The translations under genes were made by a program, and so were the position numbers. Below the pieces are notes generated by a model, which saw only the letters and a program-made list of their open reading frames with translations, did not search any database and was not told the origin of the DNA. Below, piece by piece: positions 1 through 8,038 of a DNA stretch of 64,000 nucleotides. The first letter of the stretch is position 1. Every line of letters begins with the position of its first letter. The stretch comes from Duganella sp. 1411 (GTDB lineage: Bacteria > Pseudomonadota > Gammaproteobacteria > Burkholderiales > Burkholderiaceae_D): assembly GCF_017833525.1 (NCBI RefSeq), contig NZ_JAFICD010000001.1, forward strand, positions 2,542,001 to 2,606,000, read 5' to 3'.

Positions 1-980
1 GCCAAGGCCAGCCACGCGTCGTCGGGCAGATGCGGCGAGCGCACTTCCAGTCCGTTGTCTTCGCCCAGGCGCCATTGCACCGTCGGGAAAGGCAGCCACG
101 AATCGTCGGCGCCGGCCTTGCGCTGGCGCCAGGCCACGCCGCCGGTCTCCGAACTGCCGTACACCTCCACCGGCACCTTGCCCAGCACGGTGCCCATGGC
201 GAACGCCGTCTCCGGCGCCAGCGGGCCGCCGGACGAAAACACGCCGCGCAGCATGCGTGCGGCGCCGCTCCAGTCCAGATGGTCCGGCAGGCGTTTCAGA
301 TGCGCCGGGCTGGCGATCAGCACGCACGGACCGGCCGCCATCGCCGGCGCCAGCGCCTCGGGGAAGGCAATGCTAATCGCGTGGATGGCGCGGCCGGAAC
401 TGAGCGGCCACAAAATCTTGAACAGCAAACCGTAGATGTGCTGGTGCGATACCGTCGCCAGGATGGCGGCGTCGCCGGTCGCGGGGCCAAACAGCAGATC
501 GAGCGTTTCGACCTCGTTCGCCATCTGCGACAGTTTTTTGGGGATCGCCTGCGCCGCACCGGTGCTGCCGGAGGTGAACACCACCAGCGCGGGGAATTCC
601 GGATCGAGCGTGCCGTCTATTTCAGCGTCGTCGTCCGCCGGCGGCGACGGCTGCAAAGGCGCCATCTCCGCCGGGAACTGGCCGAGGAAGCCGTCGACCG
701 AAGCGCGAAGCGCGGCGCACGTGGTCTCCAGCGTGTCGGCGCTGAGCCAGATGGTTTTGCCGGCGTGCCAGGCCCCCAGCAGGGCCGCGCCGAATTCGAT
801 GCTGTCTTCCAGGTACAGCGCGTAGTCGCGCCCCGGCCGGCCGCGCAGCAGCGCGTGCCACGCCCGCGCCCGCGCCAGGAACCGCTCATTGGTGACGCCC
901 TCGCCGGCGCTCCAGCCGACGATGCCGCCGGCCGGCCGCGCGGCCATCGCCGCGTACAAACGCTCGATACGGTCAGACAT
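1..980 (-). CDS. AMP-ligase (acyl/aryl-adenylate synthetase), C-terminus outside window
   Basis: Adenylate-forming enzyme that would activate an aromatic or acyl acid for loading onto the neighbouring carrier proteins. The reading frame runs off the left edge without a stop, leaving about 326 residues. The P-loop-like motif FTSGSTGAAQ is near residue 140 and the family motif YGSSETGG follows near residue 280. The ATG at 980 overlaps the stop of the upstream membrane-protein gene by 8 bp, the same coupling seen twice more in this operon. The N-terminal domain is shorter than in full acyl-CoA synthetases, typical of the AMP-ligases of aryl polyene clusters. Family and cluster assignment are from general knowledge; the substrate is inferred. 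Confidence 0.85.
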   Translation of the reverse strand, partial: MSDRIERLYAAMAARPAGGIVGWSAGEGVTNERFLARARAWHALLRGRPGRDYALYLEDSIEFGAALLGAWHAGKTIWLSADTLETTCAALRASVDGFLGQFPAEMAPLQPSPPADDDAEIDGTLDPEFPALVVFTSGSTGAAQAIPKKLSQMANEVETLDLLFGPATGDAAILATVSHQHIYGLLFKILWPLSSGRAIHAISIAFPEALAPAMAAGPCVLIASPAHLKRLPDHLDWSGAARMLRGVFSSGGPLAPETAFAMGTVLGKVPVEVYGSSETGGVAWRQRKAGADDSWLPFPTVQWRLGEDNGLEVRSPHLPDDAWLAL

Positions 981-1518
981 GGTGCAGCCGCTTGAAACGC
1001 ATCCGCACCAGATATTCGGCGCCGAACAGGATCGCCATCAAGGCATACGAAATCACGCCGGTGTACAGCGACCACACGGCCTCGGAAGCCCACAGCGCGG
1101 TCGCCAGCGCGACCGCGCCATTGATGATAAAGAAGCCGCACCACACCTGCGTGACCGAGCGCATATAGGCCTGCGCCGGCGGCGCAAAATCCTCGCCGCG
1201 CAGGCGCGCCATGCGCTCGACCGCCGACATCGGCGTGCCCAGGCTCCAGGCGAAGCCCGCCAGCAGCGCGGCGTTCACCAGCACCGGGTAGAGTTTCAGC
1301 GGCAGCAGCAGATTGCTCCAGATCGCGCACGCGACCAGCACCAGGCCGCCCGCGGCCGACCAGCGCGCGACGCCGCTCAACTTGAGCGCCGGCAGGCGCG
1401 TGGCGACCGCCAGCAGCAGCAGGCCGGCCAGCCAGCGCGGTTCCACTTGTCCATGTCCCAGCCAGATCGCCAACGGATACAGCAGCGTCAACGCCGCCGT
1501 CAATACAGTCATCGGCAT
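973..1518 (-). CDS. COG4648-like integral membrane protein of aryl polyene cluster
   Basis: 181-residue hydrophobic protein with about five or six predicted membrane segments, for example around residues 5-20, 27-45, 50-65, 72-92 and 125-165. It lies between the carrier proteins and the AMP-ligase, as the COG4648 membrane protein does in aryl polyene clusters. Its function is unknown. The stop overlaps the AMP-ligase start by 8 bp, and the start is 5 bp after the upstream ACP gene. Recognition rests on composition plus genomic position, so the function (assembly or transport of the polyene lipid) is inference. Confidence 0.75.
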   Translation of the reverse strand: MPMTVLTAALTLLYPLAIWLGHGQVEPRWLAGLLLLAVATRLPALKLSGVARWSAAGGLVLVACAIWSNLLLPLKLYPVLVNAALLAGFAWSLGTPMSAVERMARLRGEDFAPPAQAYMRSVTQVWCGFFIINGAVALATALWASEAVWSLYTGVISYALMAILFGAEYLVRMRFKRLHHV

Positions 1519-1523
1519 CGCGT

Positions 1524-1793
1524 TTAAGCCGCCTGCTCCGTCATGCCGGCCAGCGCGTCGACCACGTCACCGATGGTGCGGATGGTCTTGAACACTTCCG
1601 GCTGCAGACGCTTGCCGGTCAGTTGTTTCAGCTTGACGGCCAGGTCGACGGCGTCGATGCTGTCGATATCGAGATCGGCGTACAGGTTCGAGTCGGCGGT
1701 CAGTTCCGCTTTATCGAGTTCGAACATATCGGCCAACAAATCGATCACCCAGGCTTGCAGCTGGTCTTTGCTCATGTCGTTCAACGCTATCAT
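1524..1793 (-). CDS. Acyl carrier protein (second of tandem pair)
   Basis: 89-residue acidic acyl carrier protein. The predicted phosphopantetheine-attachment serine sits in the motif LDIDSIDAVDL near residue 49, the DSI variant seen in aryl polyene ACPs in place of the DSL of fatty-acid ACP. It follows another ACP after 11 bp and precedes the membrane protein. It would carry the growing aryl-polyene chain or the starter unit as a cytoplasmic thioester. Division of labour between the two ACPs cannot be read from the sequence. Confidence 0.9.
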   Translation of the reverse strand: MIALNDMSKDQLQAWVIDLLADMFELDKAELTADSNLYADLDIDSIDAVDLAVKLKQLTGKRLQPEVFKTIRTIGDVVDALAGMTEQAA

Positions 1794-1804
1794 GTCGTGC
1801 TCCC

Positions 1805-2059
1805 TTATTTCTTCCTGTGGGTCTCGATCATCGTCGCCAGCGCCCGCACCGACGCGAAATGGCGGCGGGTGTCTTCGGAATCGGCCGACAGGGATATCCC
1901 GTACTTCTTCTGCAATGCGACGCCCAGTTCCAGCGCGTCGATCGAATCGAGGCCCAGGCCTTCGACAAACAACGGTGCGGCGCTGTCGATATCGTCCGGC
2001 GTGATATCTTCCAGCTGCAGCACTTCGATGATCAATTCTTTCACTTCCTGTTCAAGCAT
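1805..2059 (-). CDS. Acyl carrier protein (first of tandem pair)
   Basis: 84-residue acyl carrier protein with the attachment motif GLDSIDALEL near residues 37-46. Its ATG overlaps the 3' end of the acyltransferase gene by 8 bp (ATG then TGA in another frame), indicating translational coupling. It differs clearly from the second ACP (short basic C-terminus, different helix 2), so the pair are specialised paralogues and not a recent duplication. Tandem ACPs next to an acyltransferase and a ketoacyl-synthase-like protein are a hallmark of aryl polyene biosynthesis. Confidence 0.9.
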   Translation of the reverse strand: MLEQEVKELIIEVLQLEDITPDDIDSAAPLFVEGLGLDSIDALELGVALQKKYGISLSADSEDTRRHFASVRALATMIETHRKK

Positions 2060-2837
2060 GACGTTGGTACTTCCCGGTAAAATAGTCTTGTAAAAATTCC
2101 GTCAACTGGCGCGCCGCCATCACTTCGCTGGCGCCGCCCCCCGTAAACGTCTCGATCGCCAGGTCATCCTGGACGTCTATCCGTATCAACACCCGCCGCG
2201 GCGGCACGCGCCACCACTTCTCGCCCTTGCCCAGCGTGAGCGGATCGCAGCGGATCAGCACCGGCGTCATATCGCGCGCGCCGCGCACCGCGATGTTGGC
2301 GGCGCCGCGCTTCATGCTGATGACGCCATCGGCCGGCGTGCGCGTCCCCTCGGGGAACACGATCAGGTTGTTACCGCGCCGCAGGGAGGCGATGCAATCG
2401 TCCACCAGCGCCGCCCCGCCCTCGTTGTTGATATAGCCCGCCGCCCGCACCGGCCCGCGCGTGAACGGGTTGTTCCACAACGCGCCCTTGACGATGCAGT
2501 CGGCGTTCTTCACGAACGCCATCAGGAACACGGTATCGATCAGGGTCGGGTGGTTCGCCAATATCAGCAAGCCGCCGCGTTCCAGCTTCTCCAGGCCGCG
2601 CACCTCGTAGCGCAGCACGCCCAGCGCGCGCATCATGTCCACGTAGGCGCGAAACGCCCGGCGTATCAATCCGCGCGCCGCCGCCACGCGCCGCTCCTTG
2701 TTCCGAACCAGCAGGTTCAGCACCGGGAACAGCACCACGCGCATGAGCAGCCCGCCAACCCCGAACACGGTAAAACTCAATCCCGTGGCGAACACGCGCC
2801 AGTACAGCGACAGCCCGGCCAGCGCCGCATCAAGCAT
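2052..2837 (-). CDS. Lysophospholipid-type acyltransferase (PlsC family)
   Basis: 261-residue membrane-associated acyltransferase. The family blocks are visible: NHPTLID (the H-x4-D catalytic motif) near residue 93 and FPEGTRT near residue 166. A hydrophobic segment at about residues 8-35 should anchor it in the inner membrane. An in-frame extension to 2984 exists but lies inside the upstream gene and is low-complexity. The ATG at 2837 overlaps the upstream stop by 8 bp, matching the other junctions of this operon, so I chose it. Expected role: esterifying the polyene chain to a lipid head group. Confidence 0.88.
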   Translation of the reverse strand: MLDAALAGLSLYWRVFATGLSFTVFGVGGLLMRVVLFPVLNLLVRNKERRVAAARGLIRRAFRAYVDMMRALGVLRYEVRGLEKLERGGLLILANHPTLIDTVFLMAFVKNADCIVKGALWNNPFTRGPVRAAGYINNEGGAALVDDCIASLRRGNNLIVFPEGTRTPADGVISMKRGAANIAVRGARDMTPVLIRCDPLTLGKGEKWWRVPPRRVLIRIDVQDDLAIETFTGGGASEVMAARQLTEFLQDYFTGKYQRHA

Positions 2838-3579
2838 CGCGGCTCCAGCTCCAGCGCATGCGGCCATCGCAGCGCTCCATCCGGTCCGCCCCGCCCAGAT
2901 GGAAGGCCGCCACCTCCAATCCGCCCGGCATGCCGGACGATGGCGTTTGGTCGCTCGCGCTCCAGCGCAACGCGATCGGATCATCGGCGCCGTCGGCGGC
3001 CGTCATCAGCCATGCCCACGCGTGCGGCTGTTCCTCGCAGTCCTGGAACGGCAAAAACAGTTCCGGCAGCTGGCAATCGGAGGCCACCAGCAGCACCGCC
3101 GGTGCGCCGTCGGCCAGCAGGCCGCAGGCCTCGATCACCGCGTGTTCGATCGTCGCCGCGCCGGCGGCCAGCGCGATGTGGTTGGCGCGATCGGCGCGCG
3201 CGATGGTCAACAGGCCCGCCGTCGCGTTGTGCACCGACATGCTGAAGGCGGTCGGCGACAGCGCCTCGCCGCGCGCCAGATCGCTCAGTAATTCAAGGGC
3301 GCGCGAGACCTCGCCGTGCCGGGAACAAAAGACCGTCGGAATGTCGCCGCCCGCTTCGCCGCGCCCGTCGAGGCATTGGTACGCCACCTCCAGCGCCATC
3401 TTCCCCAAAAAACCGGCCCGGCGCCGCAACATCGCCGGCATCGCCTTGACGCCGGGTTCTTCGCCAGCGACGATGCGGCGCGGGGCCCGCGCCCATTGCG
3501 TCCACGCTTCCGGTGTGGTCAGGCCGGGCGCCCATTGCGCATGCTTGACGATAGAAAAAGTGACGCCGTGAGTGCGCAT
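2830..3579 (-). CDS. Beta-ketoacyl synthase-like chain-length factor
   Basis: 249-residue protein resembling the N-terminal ketoacyl-synthase fold used as 'chain length factor' in aryl polyene clusters. The block FSMSVHNATAGLL with the HNA element resembles the region around the active site, but no catalytic Cys of the Cys-His-His triad is evident where a true synthase would have one. It is therefore probably a non-catalytic partner. The frame continues upstream to 3690, but the ATG at 3579 begins the conserved-looking domain. It is the first gene of the minus-strand operon that continues past position 1. Confidence 0.8.
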   Translation of the reverse strand: MRTHGVTFSIVKHAQWAPGLTTPEAWTQWARAPRRIVAGEEPGVKAMPAMLRRRAGFLGKMALEVAYQCLDGRGEAGGDIPTVFCSRHGEVSRALELLSDLARGEALSPTAFSMSVHNATAGLLTIARADRANHIALAAGAATIEHAVIEACGLLADGAPAVLLVASDCQLPELFLPFQDCEEQPHAWAWLMTAADGADDPIALRWSASDQTPSSGMPGGLEVAAFHLGGADRMERCDGRMRWSWSRDA

Positions 3580-3666
3580 GTTGACAATTATTCCAGAGCT
3601 TTGAGGTAAAAGGAGGTACGAACTCGCGCTCACATGCCGCAAAATGCCAGCCGACGTACTTTTAAA

Positions 3667-3672
3667 ATTATA
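3667..3672 (-). promoter_or_regulatory. Candidate -10 box for aryl polyene operon
   Basis: A perfect TATAAT lies on the minus strand about 90 bp before the first gene of the operon, in an AT-rich 285-bp gap. No well-spaced -35 hexamer accompanies it, so an activator may be needed. Confidence 0.35.
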
Positions 3673-3800
3673 AACGACTGCCGAGCGCAATCAGCCAAAA
3701 AAATAGACGCATGGCAACTATTTTGCTCATTGAGCTCTACTTTTGTGCAACTATGGTGAAGATTTCTAGCCAAATGTCACACTTTTCGGTGCGCAAAAGC

Positions 3801-3832
3801 AAAAAGACGGGGCGCATCGCTGCGGCCCCGCC
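3801..3832 (-). terminator. Rho-independent terminator after ABC-transporter operon
   Basis: On the minus strand an 8-bp stem (GGCGGGGC pairing with GCCCCGTC, one G-U) with an 11-nt loop is followed directly by five T and then more T-rich sequence. It lies 30 bp past the ATPase stop and separates that operon from the aryl polyene operon read in the same direction. Confidence 0.8.
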
Positions 3833-3864
3833 TTTCGTTGATTAAATTAATCTACTTTAAGCCC

Positions 3865-4935
3865 TTAGAACACCCACAGCTTGTCAGCAGGCAATTGTAG
3901 CCAATATTTCCCGGCTTCCAGCTTGTACTTGGAGTAGGCGCGCAGGCCGAACTCGGCGCCGCCGGCGCTCTTGAACAGGCACTCGAAGCGGTCGCCCAGA
4001 TACATACAAGTCAGCAGCGGCATTTCGATGGCGTTGTCGACCGGCGTCGCGCTGATCTTCACCTCCTCGACGCGGATGATGGTCGATGGCTCGCCGCCGC
4101 TGGCGCCGCGTGCGGTGCCCTGCAAGGCCGTGCCGTTGACATCGAGCCGCACCGACGCGCCGTCGCGCCCCACCACCTTGGCCGGCAGACGGTTGTTACT
4201 GCCCATGAACTCCGCGGTGAACAAGGTCTCCGGCGTTTCGTACATGCTTTGCGGCGTGCCTTGCTGCTCGATCTTGCCGTTATTGAGCAGCAGGATGCGG
4301 TCGGAGATCGCCATCGCCTCGGCCTGGTCGTGCGTGACCATCAGCGCCGACAGGCCCAGTCGCACAATCAGCTCGCGCAGAAAGGCGCGCGCCTCCTCGC
4401 GCAGCTTGGCGTCGAGGTTCGACAACGGCTCGTCGAGCAGGATCACGGGCGGGTTGTACACCAGCGCGCGGGCGATCGCCACGCGCTGCTGCTGGCCGCC
4501 GGACAACTGGTGCGGATAGCGCTCGGCCAGATGGCCCAGGCCCAGGTTCTTGAGGACGTCAGCGACTTTGTCCTTGATGTCGCTGGCGCCCATCTTGCGC
4601 AGCTTCAGGCCATAGGCGACGTTGTCGAACACCGTCTTGTGCGGCCACAGCGCGTAGGACTGGAACACCAGCCCCAGGTTGCGGTGCTCGGCCGGCATCT
4701 CGAAGTTCCTGGAGCCGTCGAAGACATTGCGGTCGCCGATGGCGATGATGCCCTGCTTCGGGCTTTCCAAGCCGGCCACCGCGCGCAGCAAGGTGGTCTT
4801 GCCGCTGCCCGAGGGCCCGAGCAGCGCCACCACTTCGCCCTTTTGAAGGTGCATCGACACGCCCTTCAGGATTTGATTGGCGCTGGCGCCGGTGCCGTAG
4901 TCCAGGTGCAGATCGTTGACGGTTAATTCATTCAT
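3865..4935 (-). CDS. ABC transporter ATP-binding protein (Fe3+/phosphonate/sugar-phosphate type)
   Basis: Cytoplasmic ATPase of about 356 residues. Walker A GPSGSGKTT, signature LSGGQQQR, Walker B VILLDEPLSNLD and the switch motif MVTHDQAEA are all present. The C-terminal third is a TOBE-like regulatory domain, as in FbpC, AfuC and PotA. The start at 4935 gives the usual N-terminus beginning MNEL; an in-frame ATG six codons upstream (4953) is the alternative. It energises the fused permease immediately upstream (53-bp gap) and is followed by a strong terminator. The substrate cannot be read from this subunit. Confidence 0.93.
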   Translation of the reverse strand: MNELTVNDLHLDYGTGASANQILKGVSMHLQKGEVVALLGPSGSGKTTLLRAVAGLESPKQGIIAIGDRNVFDGSRNFEMPAEHRNLGLVFQSYALWPHKTVFDNVAYGLKLRKMGASDIKDKVADVLKNLGLGHLAERYPHQLSGGQQQRVAIARALVYNPPVILLDEPLSNLDAKLREEARAFLRELIVRLGLSALMVTHDQAEAMAISDRILLLNNGKIEQQGTPQSMYETPETLFTAEFMGSNNRLPAKVVGRDGASVRLDVNGTALQGTARGASGGEPSTIIRVEEVKISATPVDNAIEMPLLTCMYLGDRFECLFKSAGGAEFGLRAYSKYKLEAGKYWLQLPADKLWVF

Positions 4936-4988
4936 GATGATGTCTCGTTTCATATTATTTGACTTTAGATGCGGCTTGGTTGTGCAGC

Positions 4989-6764
4989 TTAGTTATGCAG
5001 CTTAACTCCGAAGCGCAAGGCGATGCCCAGGCCGATCGCCACCAGCGAGATGTTGATGAACGATAGCGCCGCCACCAGATCGGTGGAGCCGGTCGCCCAC
5101 AGCGAGACGATCATCGCGCCGATCACCTCCGTGCCCGGCGTGAGCAGGTACACGCCGGTCGAATATTCGCGTTCGAAGATCAGGAACACCATCAGCCACG
5201 CGCCCAGCAGGCCGTATTTGACCAGCGGCAGCGTGACGTCGCGCGTCACCTGGCCGCGCCTGGCGCCGACCGCGCGCGCCGCCTCCTCCAGCTCCGGGCC
5301 CACCTGCAGCAGCGCGGTCGAGATCAGGCGCATGCCGTAGGCCAGCCACACCACCGAATACGCCAGCCACAGGGCGAAGATGGTCGAGCGCACGGAGCGC
5401 AGCAGCGGTATCGCGTGCTCGCTGAGCCACAGCGCCACGCCGTTGTCCATGCCCTTCAAGGCGCCGTCGAGCCAACTGGGCACGAACAGGAACACCCACA
5501 GGAACGACAGGCCGGCCAGCAGGCCCGGGACCGCGCGCGGCACCAGCACGCTGTAGTCGAGGAAGCGGGTGATGGCGTCCGGCTTGCGGTGCATCGCCAG
5601 CGCGATGGCGCTGTAGCAGATCACCGCCAGCGCGCCGCCGATCACGCCGATCAGCACCGTGTTGACGATGCCGCGGATGAGCGCGGGCTGCTCCAGGATT
5701 TCGCGGAAGTGCTGCAGCGTCAGCACGTCGGCCAGCTTGACGCCCTCGCCCCAGTACTGCACGAAGGAGCGCAGCACGATGCCCGACAGCGGCATGATGA
5801 TGGTGAACATCAGCCAGGCGAAGATCAGCGCGAAGGCCAGCCATTTCCAGCGGCCCAGCGGCATGGCCTTCGAGCGCGCGCCCTTGCCCTTGATCGAGAC
5901 GAACTTGTTGGCCGACTTGAGCAGGTAGCGCTGCACCATCACCAGCGGCATCGTCACCATCACCAGGCAGACGGCGACGGCGGCCATCAGGTGGTAGGAC
6001 GGCGTGCCCAGTTTGTTGGTCAGCTTGTACAGATAGGTGGCCAGCACCATGTGGCCCTCCGGATCGCCCAGCACCAGCACCAGGCCGAACACCTCGAAGC
6101 CGAGGAAGAACACCAGCACGCCGGCGTAGGCCAACGCCGGCGTGATCATCGGCAGCGAGACGTTGAACATCACCTGCAGCGGCGAGGCGCCGGACACGCG
6201 GGCCGCCTCCTCCACGTCCGAGCCCAGGCTTTTGAGCGCCGACGAGGCGTACAGGTAGACGTGCGGCACGTGGGTCAGGCCGGCGATCACCACGATGCTG
6301 GTGAACGAGTAGATGTTCCACGGGATCAGGCCGAGGATGTCCTTGGCCCACAGCGAGTAGAAGCCGACGGGGCCCATCGACACCACGTAGCCGAAGCCCA
6401 TCACCATCGGCGAGACGAAGATCGGCACCAGCAGCAGCGGCGCGATGAAGCCTTTGCCCGGCAGGTCGGTGCGGATCATCAGGAAGGCCAGCATGCCGCC
6501 CAGCGGCACGGCGATGGCGGTCAGGCCGGTGGCCAGGTAGAAGGCGTTCTTGAACGCCATCGAGAAATCGGGATCATCGAAGATGAAGCGGTAGGCGTCC
6601 AGGCCCAGTTCCTTGACGGGCATGAAGAACGGCGCGCTCAGGAAGCTTTGATAGAAGATCAGGAACAGCGGCAGGAAGATGGCGATGGAGGCGAGGGTCA
6701 CCACCACGCCGCGCGGCCAATTGAGGCTGCGCCGGCCGGAGCCAGGTAGGGTCATAGTTTGCAT
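4989..6764 (-). CDS. ABC transporter permease, two fused six-helix halves
   Basis: 591-residue inner-membrane permease with two homologous halves, each carrying a binding-protein-dependent transport EAA loop (around EEAARVSGASPLQVM in the first and EEAARAVGARRGQVT in the second). This fused architecture is typical of FbpB/AfuB-type permeases, which need no second permease gene. The ATG at 6764 is preceded by GGAA at 6-nt spacing; the frame extends 11 codons further upstream without a ribosome-binding site. It lies between the solute-binding protein and ATPase genes. Confidence 0.92.
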   Translation of the reverse strand: MQTMTLPGSGRRSLNWPRGVVVTLASIAIFLPLFLIFYQSFLSAPFFMPVKELGLDAYRFIFDDPDFSMAFKNAFYLATGLTAIAVPLGGMLAFLMIRTDLPGKGFIAPLLLVPIFVSPMVMGFGYVVSMGPVGFYSLWAKDILGLIPWNIYSFTSIVVIAGLTHVPHVYLYASSALKSLGSDVEEAARVSGASPLQVMFNVSLPMITPALAYAGVLVFFLGFEVFGLVLVLGDPEGHMVLATYLYKLTNKLGTPSYHLMAAVAVCLVMVTMPLVMVQRYLLKSANKFVSIKGKGARSKAMPLGRWKWLAFALIFAWLMFTIIMPLSGIVLRSFVQYWGEGVKLADVLTLQHFREILEQPALIRGIVNTVLIGVIGGALAVICYSAIALAMHRKPDAITRFLDYSVLVPRAVPGLLAGLSFLWVFLFVPSWLDGALKGMDNGVALWLSEHAIPLLRSVRSTIFALWLAYSVVWLAYGMRLISTALLQVGPELEEAARAVGARRGQVTRDVTLPLVKYGLLGAWLMVFLIFEREYSTGVYLLTPGTEVIGAMIVSLWATGSTDLVAALSFINISLVAIGLGIALRFGVKLHN

Positions 6765-6817
6765 AGGAATTCCGTTTTTACGAACGCGTGCGGGCACCCA
6801 ACCCGCGGGTCCGGGCA

Positions 6818-6845
6818 GGGGTCGTACCCGTGCGGGTACGACCCC
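6818..6845 (-). other. Perfect 12-bp intercistronic hairpin
   Basis: GGGGTCGTACCC and its exact complement are separated by a 4-nt loop, in the 131-bp gap between the binding-protein and permease genes. There is no T-run, so it is unlikely to be a full terminator. Such hairpins after binding-protein genes commonly stabilise the upstream mRNA or attenuate read-through, giving more binding protein than permease. Confidence 0.7.
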
Positions 6846-6895
6846 GCGCCGGTACGGGGTTCGGTGGACCTGGTGAGGCGCTTTACTTCAGACGA

Positions 6896-8002
6896 TTACT
6901 TCTTGCCGGCCGATTCTTTCCACTGCTTCAGGAAGGCCATGCGCTTGGCCGGCCCGAGGAACTGCAGCACCATCGGATGCACCGGCACCGGCTTGACGTT
7001 GTCCTTGCCGATTTGCTTGATCAGGTCCGCCGAGGTGGTTTCGCCGGTGACGTCGCCGCGGATGGCGAACAGTTTGGATTCGTTGGCGATGATGGTCTGG
7101 CCGCGGTGGGACAGCATGTAATCGAGCCACAGCTTGGCGGCGTTCGGGTTCTTGGCGCTTTTGCTGATGAACAGCACGCGCGACAGGACCAGCGTGTAAT
7201 CCTTCGGCAGCACCACGCCGATCGACGGATCGGTCTTGGCGCGCACCAGCGCGTAGGAGCCGACCACGTTGTAGCCGATCAGGTTCTCGCCCGACGAGAT
7301 CCGCTCGAGCATCGTACCGGTCGACGACTGCACCCGCACCTTGGCCGCGCCGAAGGCGTTCAGCATGTCGAGGAACTTCGGATTTTCGCGCGCGTCCTGG
7401 GTCATGAACATGAAGCCCACGCCGGACTTCTCGATGTCGTAGGTCGTGACCTTGTCCTTGAACTTGGGCAGCTGGATCAGCTTCTGGAAGTCGGCGTGCG
7501 TCTGCGGCACTTCCTTGGCGTCGACCAGGCGCTTGTTGTAGACGATGGCGGCCGGCTCGAAGGTCGTGCCGTAGGCCTGGTCGTCCCACATCGACCATGC
7601 CGGCAGCTTGGGCGCCTCGACCGATTTGTACTTCATCGCGTAGCCGTCCGAGGCCAGGCGCATCTGCAGGTCCATCGCCGACGACCAGACCGCGTCGGCG
7701 GTGTTGCCGCCGGCCGCCACTTCGGAGATGAAGCGGTTATACACCTCGGTCGAATTCATGTCGTTGTATTCGACCGTGATGCCGGGGAACTGGGCGTTGA
7801 AATCCTTGATCAGCGGCTGCGTGGCCTTGCTGTCGGTGGCGCCGTAGACCACCAGCTTGCCCTCTTTCTTGGCGCCGTCGATGATTTTCTGGTAGTCGGC
7901 CGGATAGCCGGCCGGCACCTGCGCCAGTGCGGCGGTCGAGGCGGCGAACAGCGCGAAGGTGAGCGTGGCGCATGCGGCGGCCATGGTGGTCTTGAACATC
8001 AT
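6896..8002 (-). CDS. ABC transporter periplasmic solute-binding protein (FbpA/AfuA-like)
   Basis: 368-residue exported protein. A Sec signal peptide covers residues 1-28 with a likely cleavage after LAQ. The mature domain begins with the family-like stretch KIIDGAKKEGKLVVYGATDS and contains the second-lobe stretch GYNVVGSYALV. The ATG at 8002 has GGAGA at about 7-nt spacing. It is the first gene of the binding protein-permease-ATPase set. Related proteins bind Fe3+, 2-aminoethylphosphonate or sugar phosphates. I do not see the paired tyrosines of Fe3+-binding FbpA clearly enough to assign iron. Confidence 0.9.
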   Translation of the reverse strand: MMFKTTMAAACATLTFALFAASTAALAQVPAGYPADYQKIIDGAKKEGKLVVYGATDSKATQPLIKDFNAQFPGITVEYNDMNSTEVYNRFISEVAAGGNTADAVWSSAMDLQMRLASDGYAMKYKSVEAPKLPAWSMWDDQAYGTTFEPAAIVYNKRLVDAKEVPQTHADFQKLIQLPKFKDKVTTYDIEKSGVGFMFMTQDARENPKFLDMLNAFGAAKVRVQSSTGTMLERISSGENLIGYNVVGSYALVRAKTDPSIGVVLPKDYTLVLSRVLFISKSAKNPNAAKLWLDYMLSHRGQTIIANESKLFAIRGDVTGETTSADLIKQIGKDNVKPVPVHPMVLQFLGPAKRMAFLKQWKESAGKK

Positions 8003-8038
8003 TTTTAGTCTCCGTTTGTTTTATCTATTTTCTTGTGA

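Noticed and set aside
3608-3617. AGGAGGT sequence on the plus strand near 3610
   Set aside because: A perfect Shine-Dalgarno look-alike, but no plus-strand gene follows; neighbouring genes are on the minus strand.
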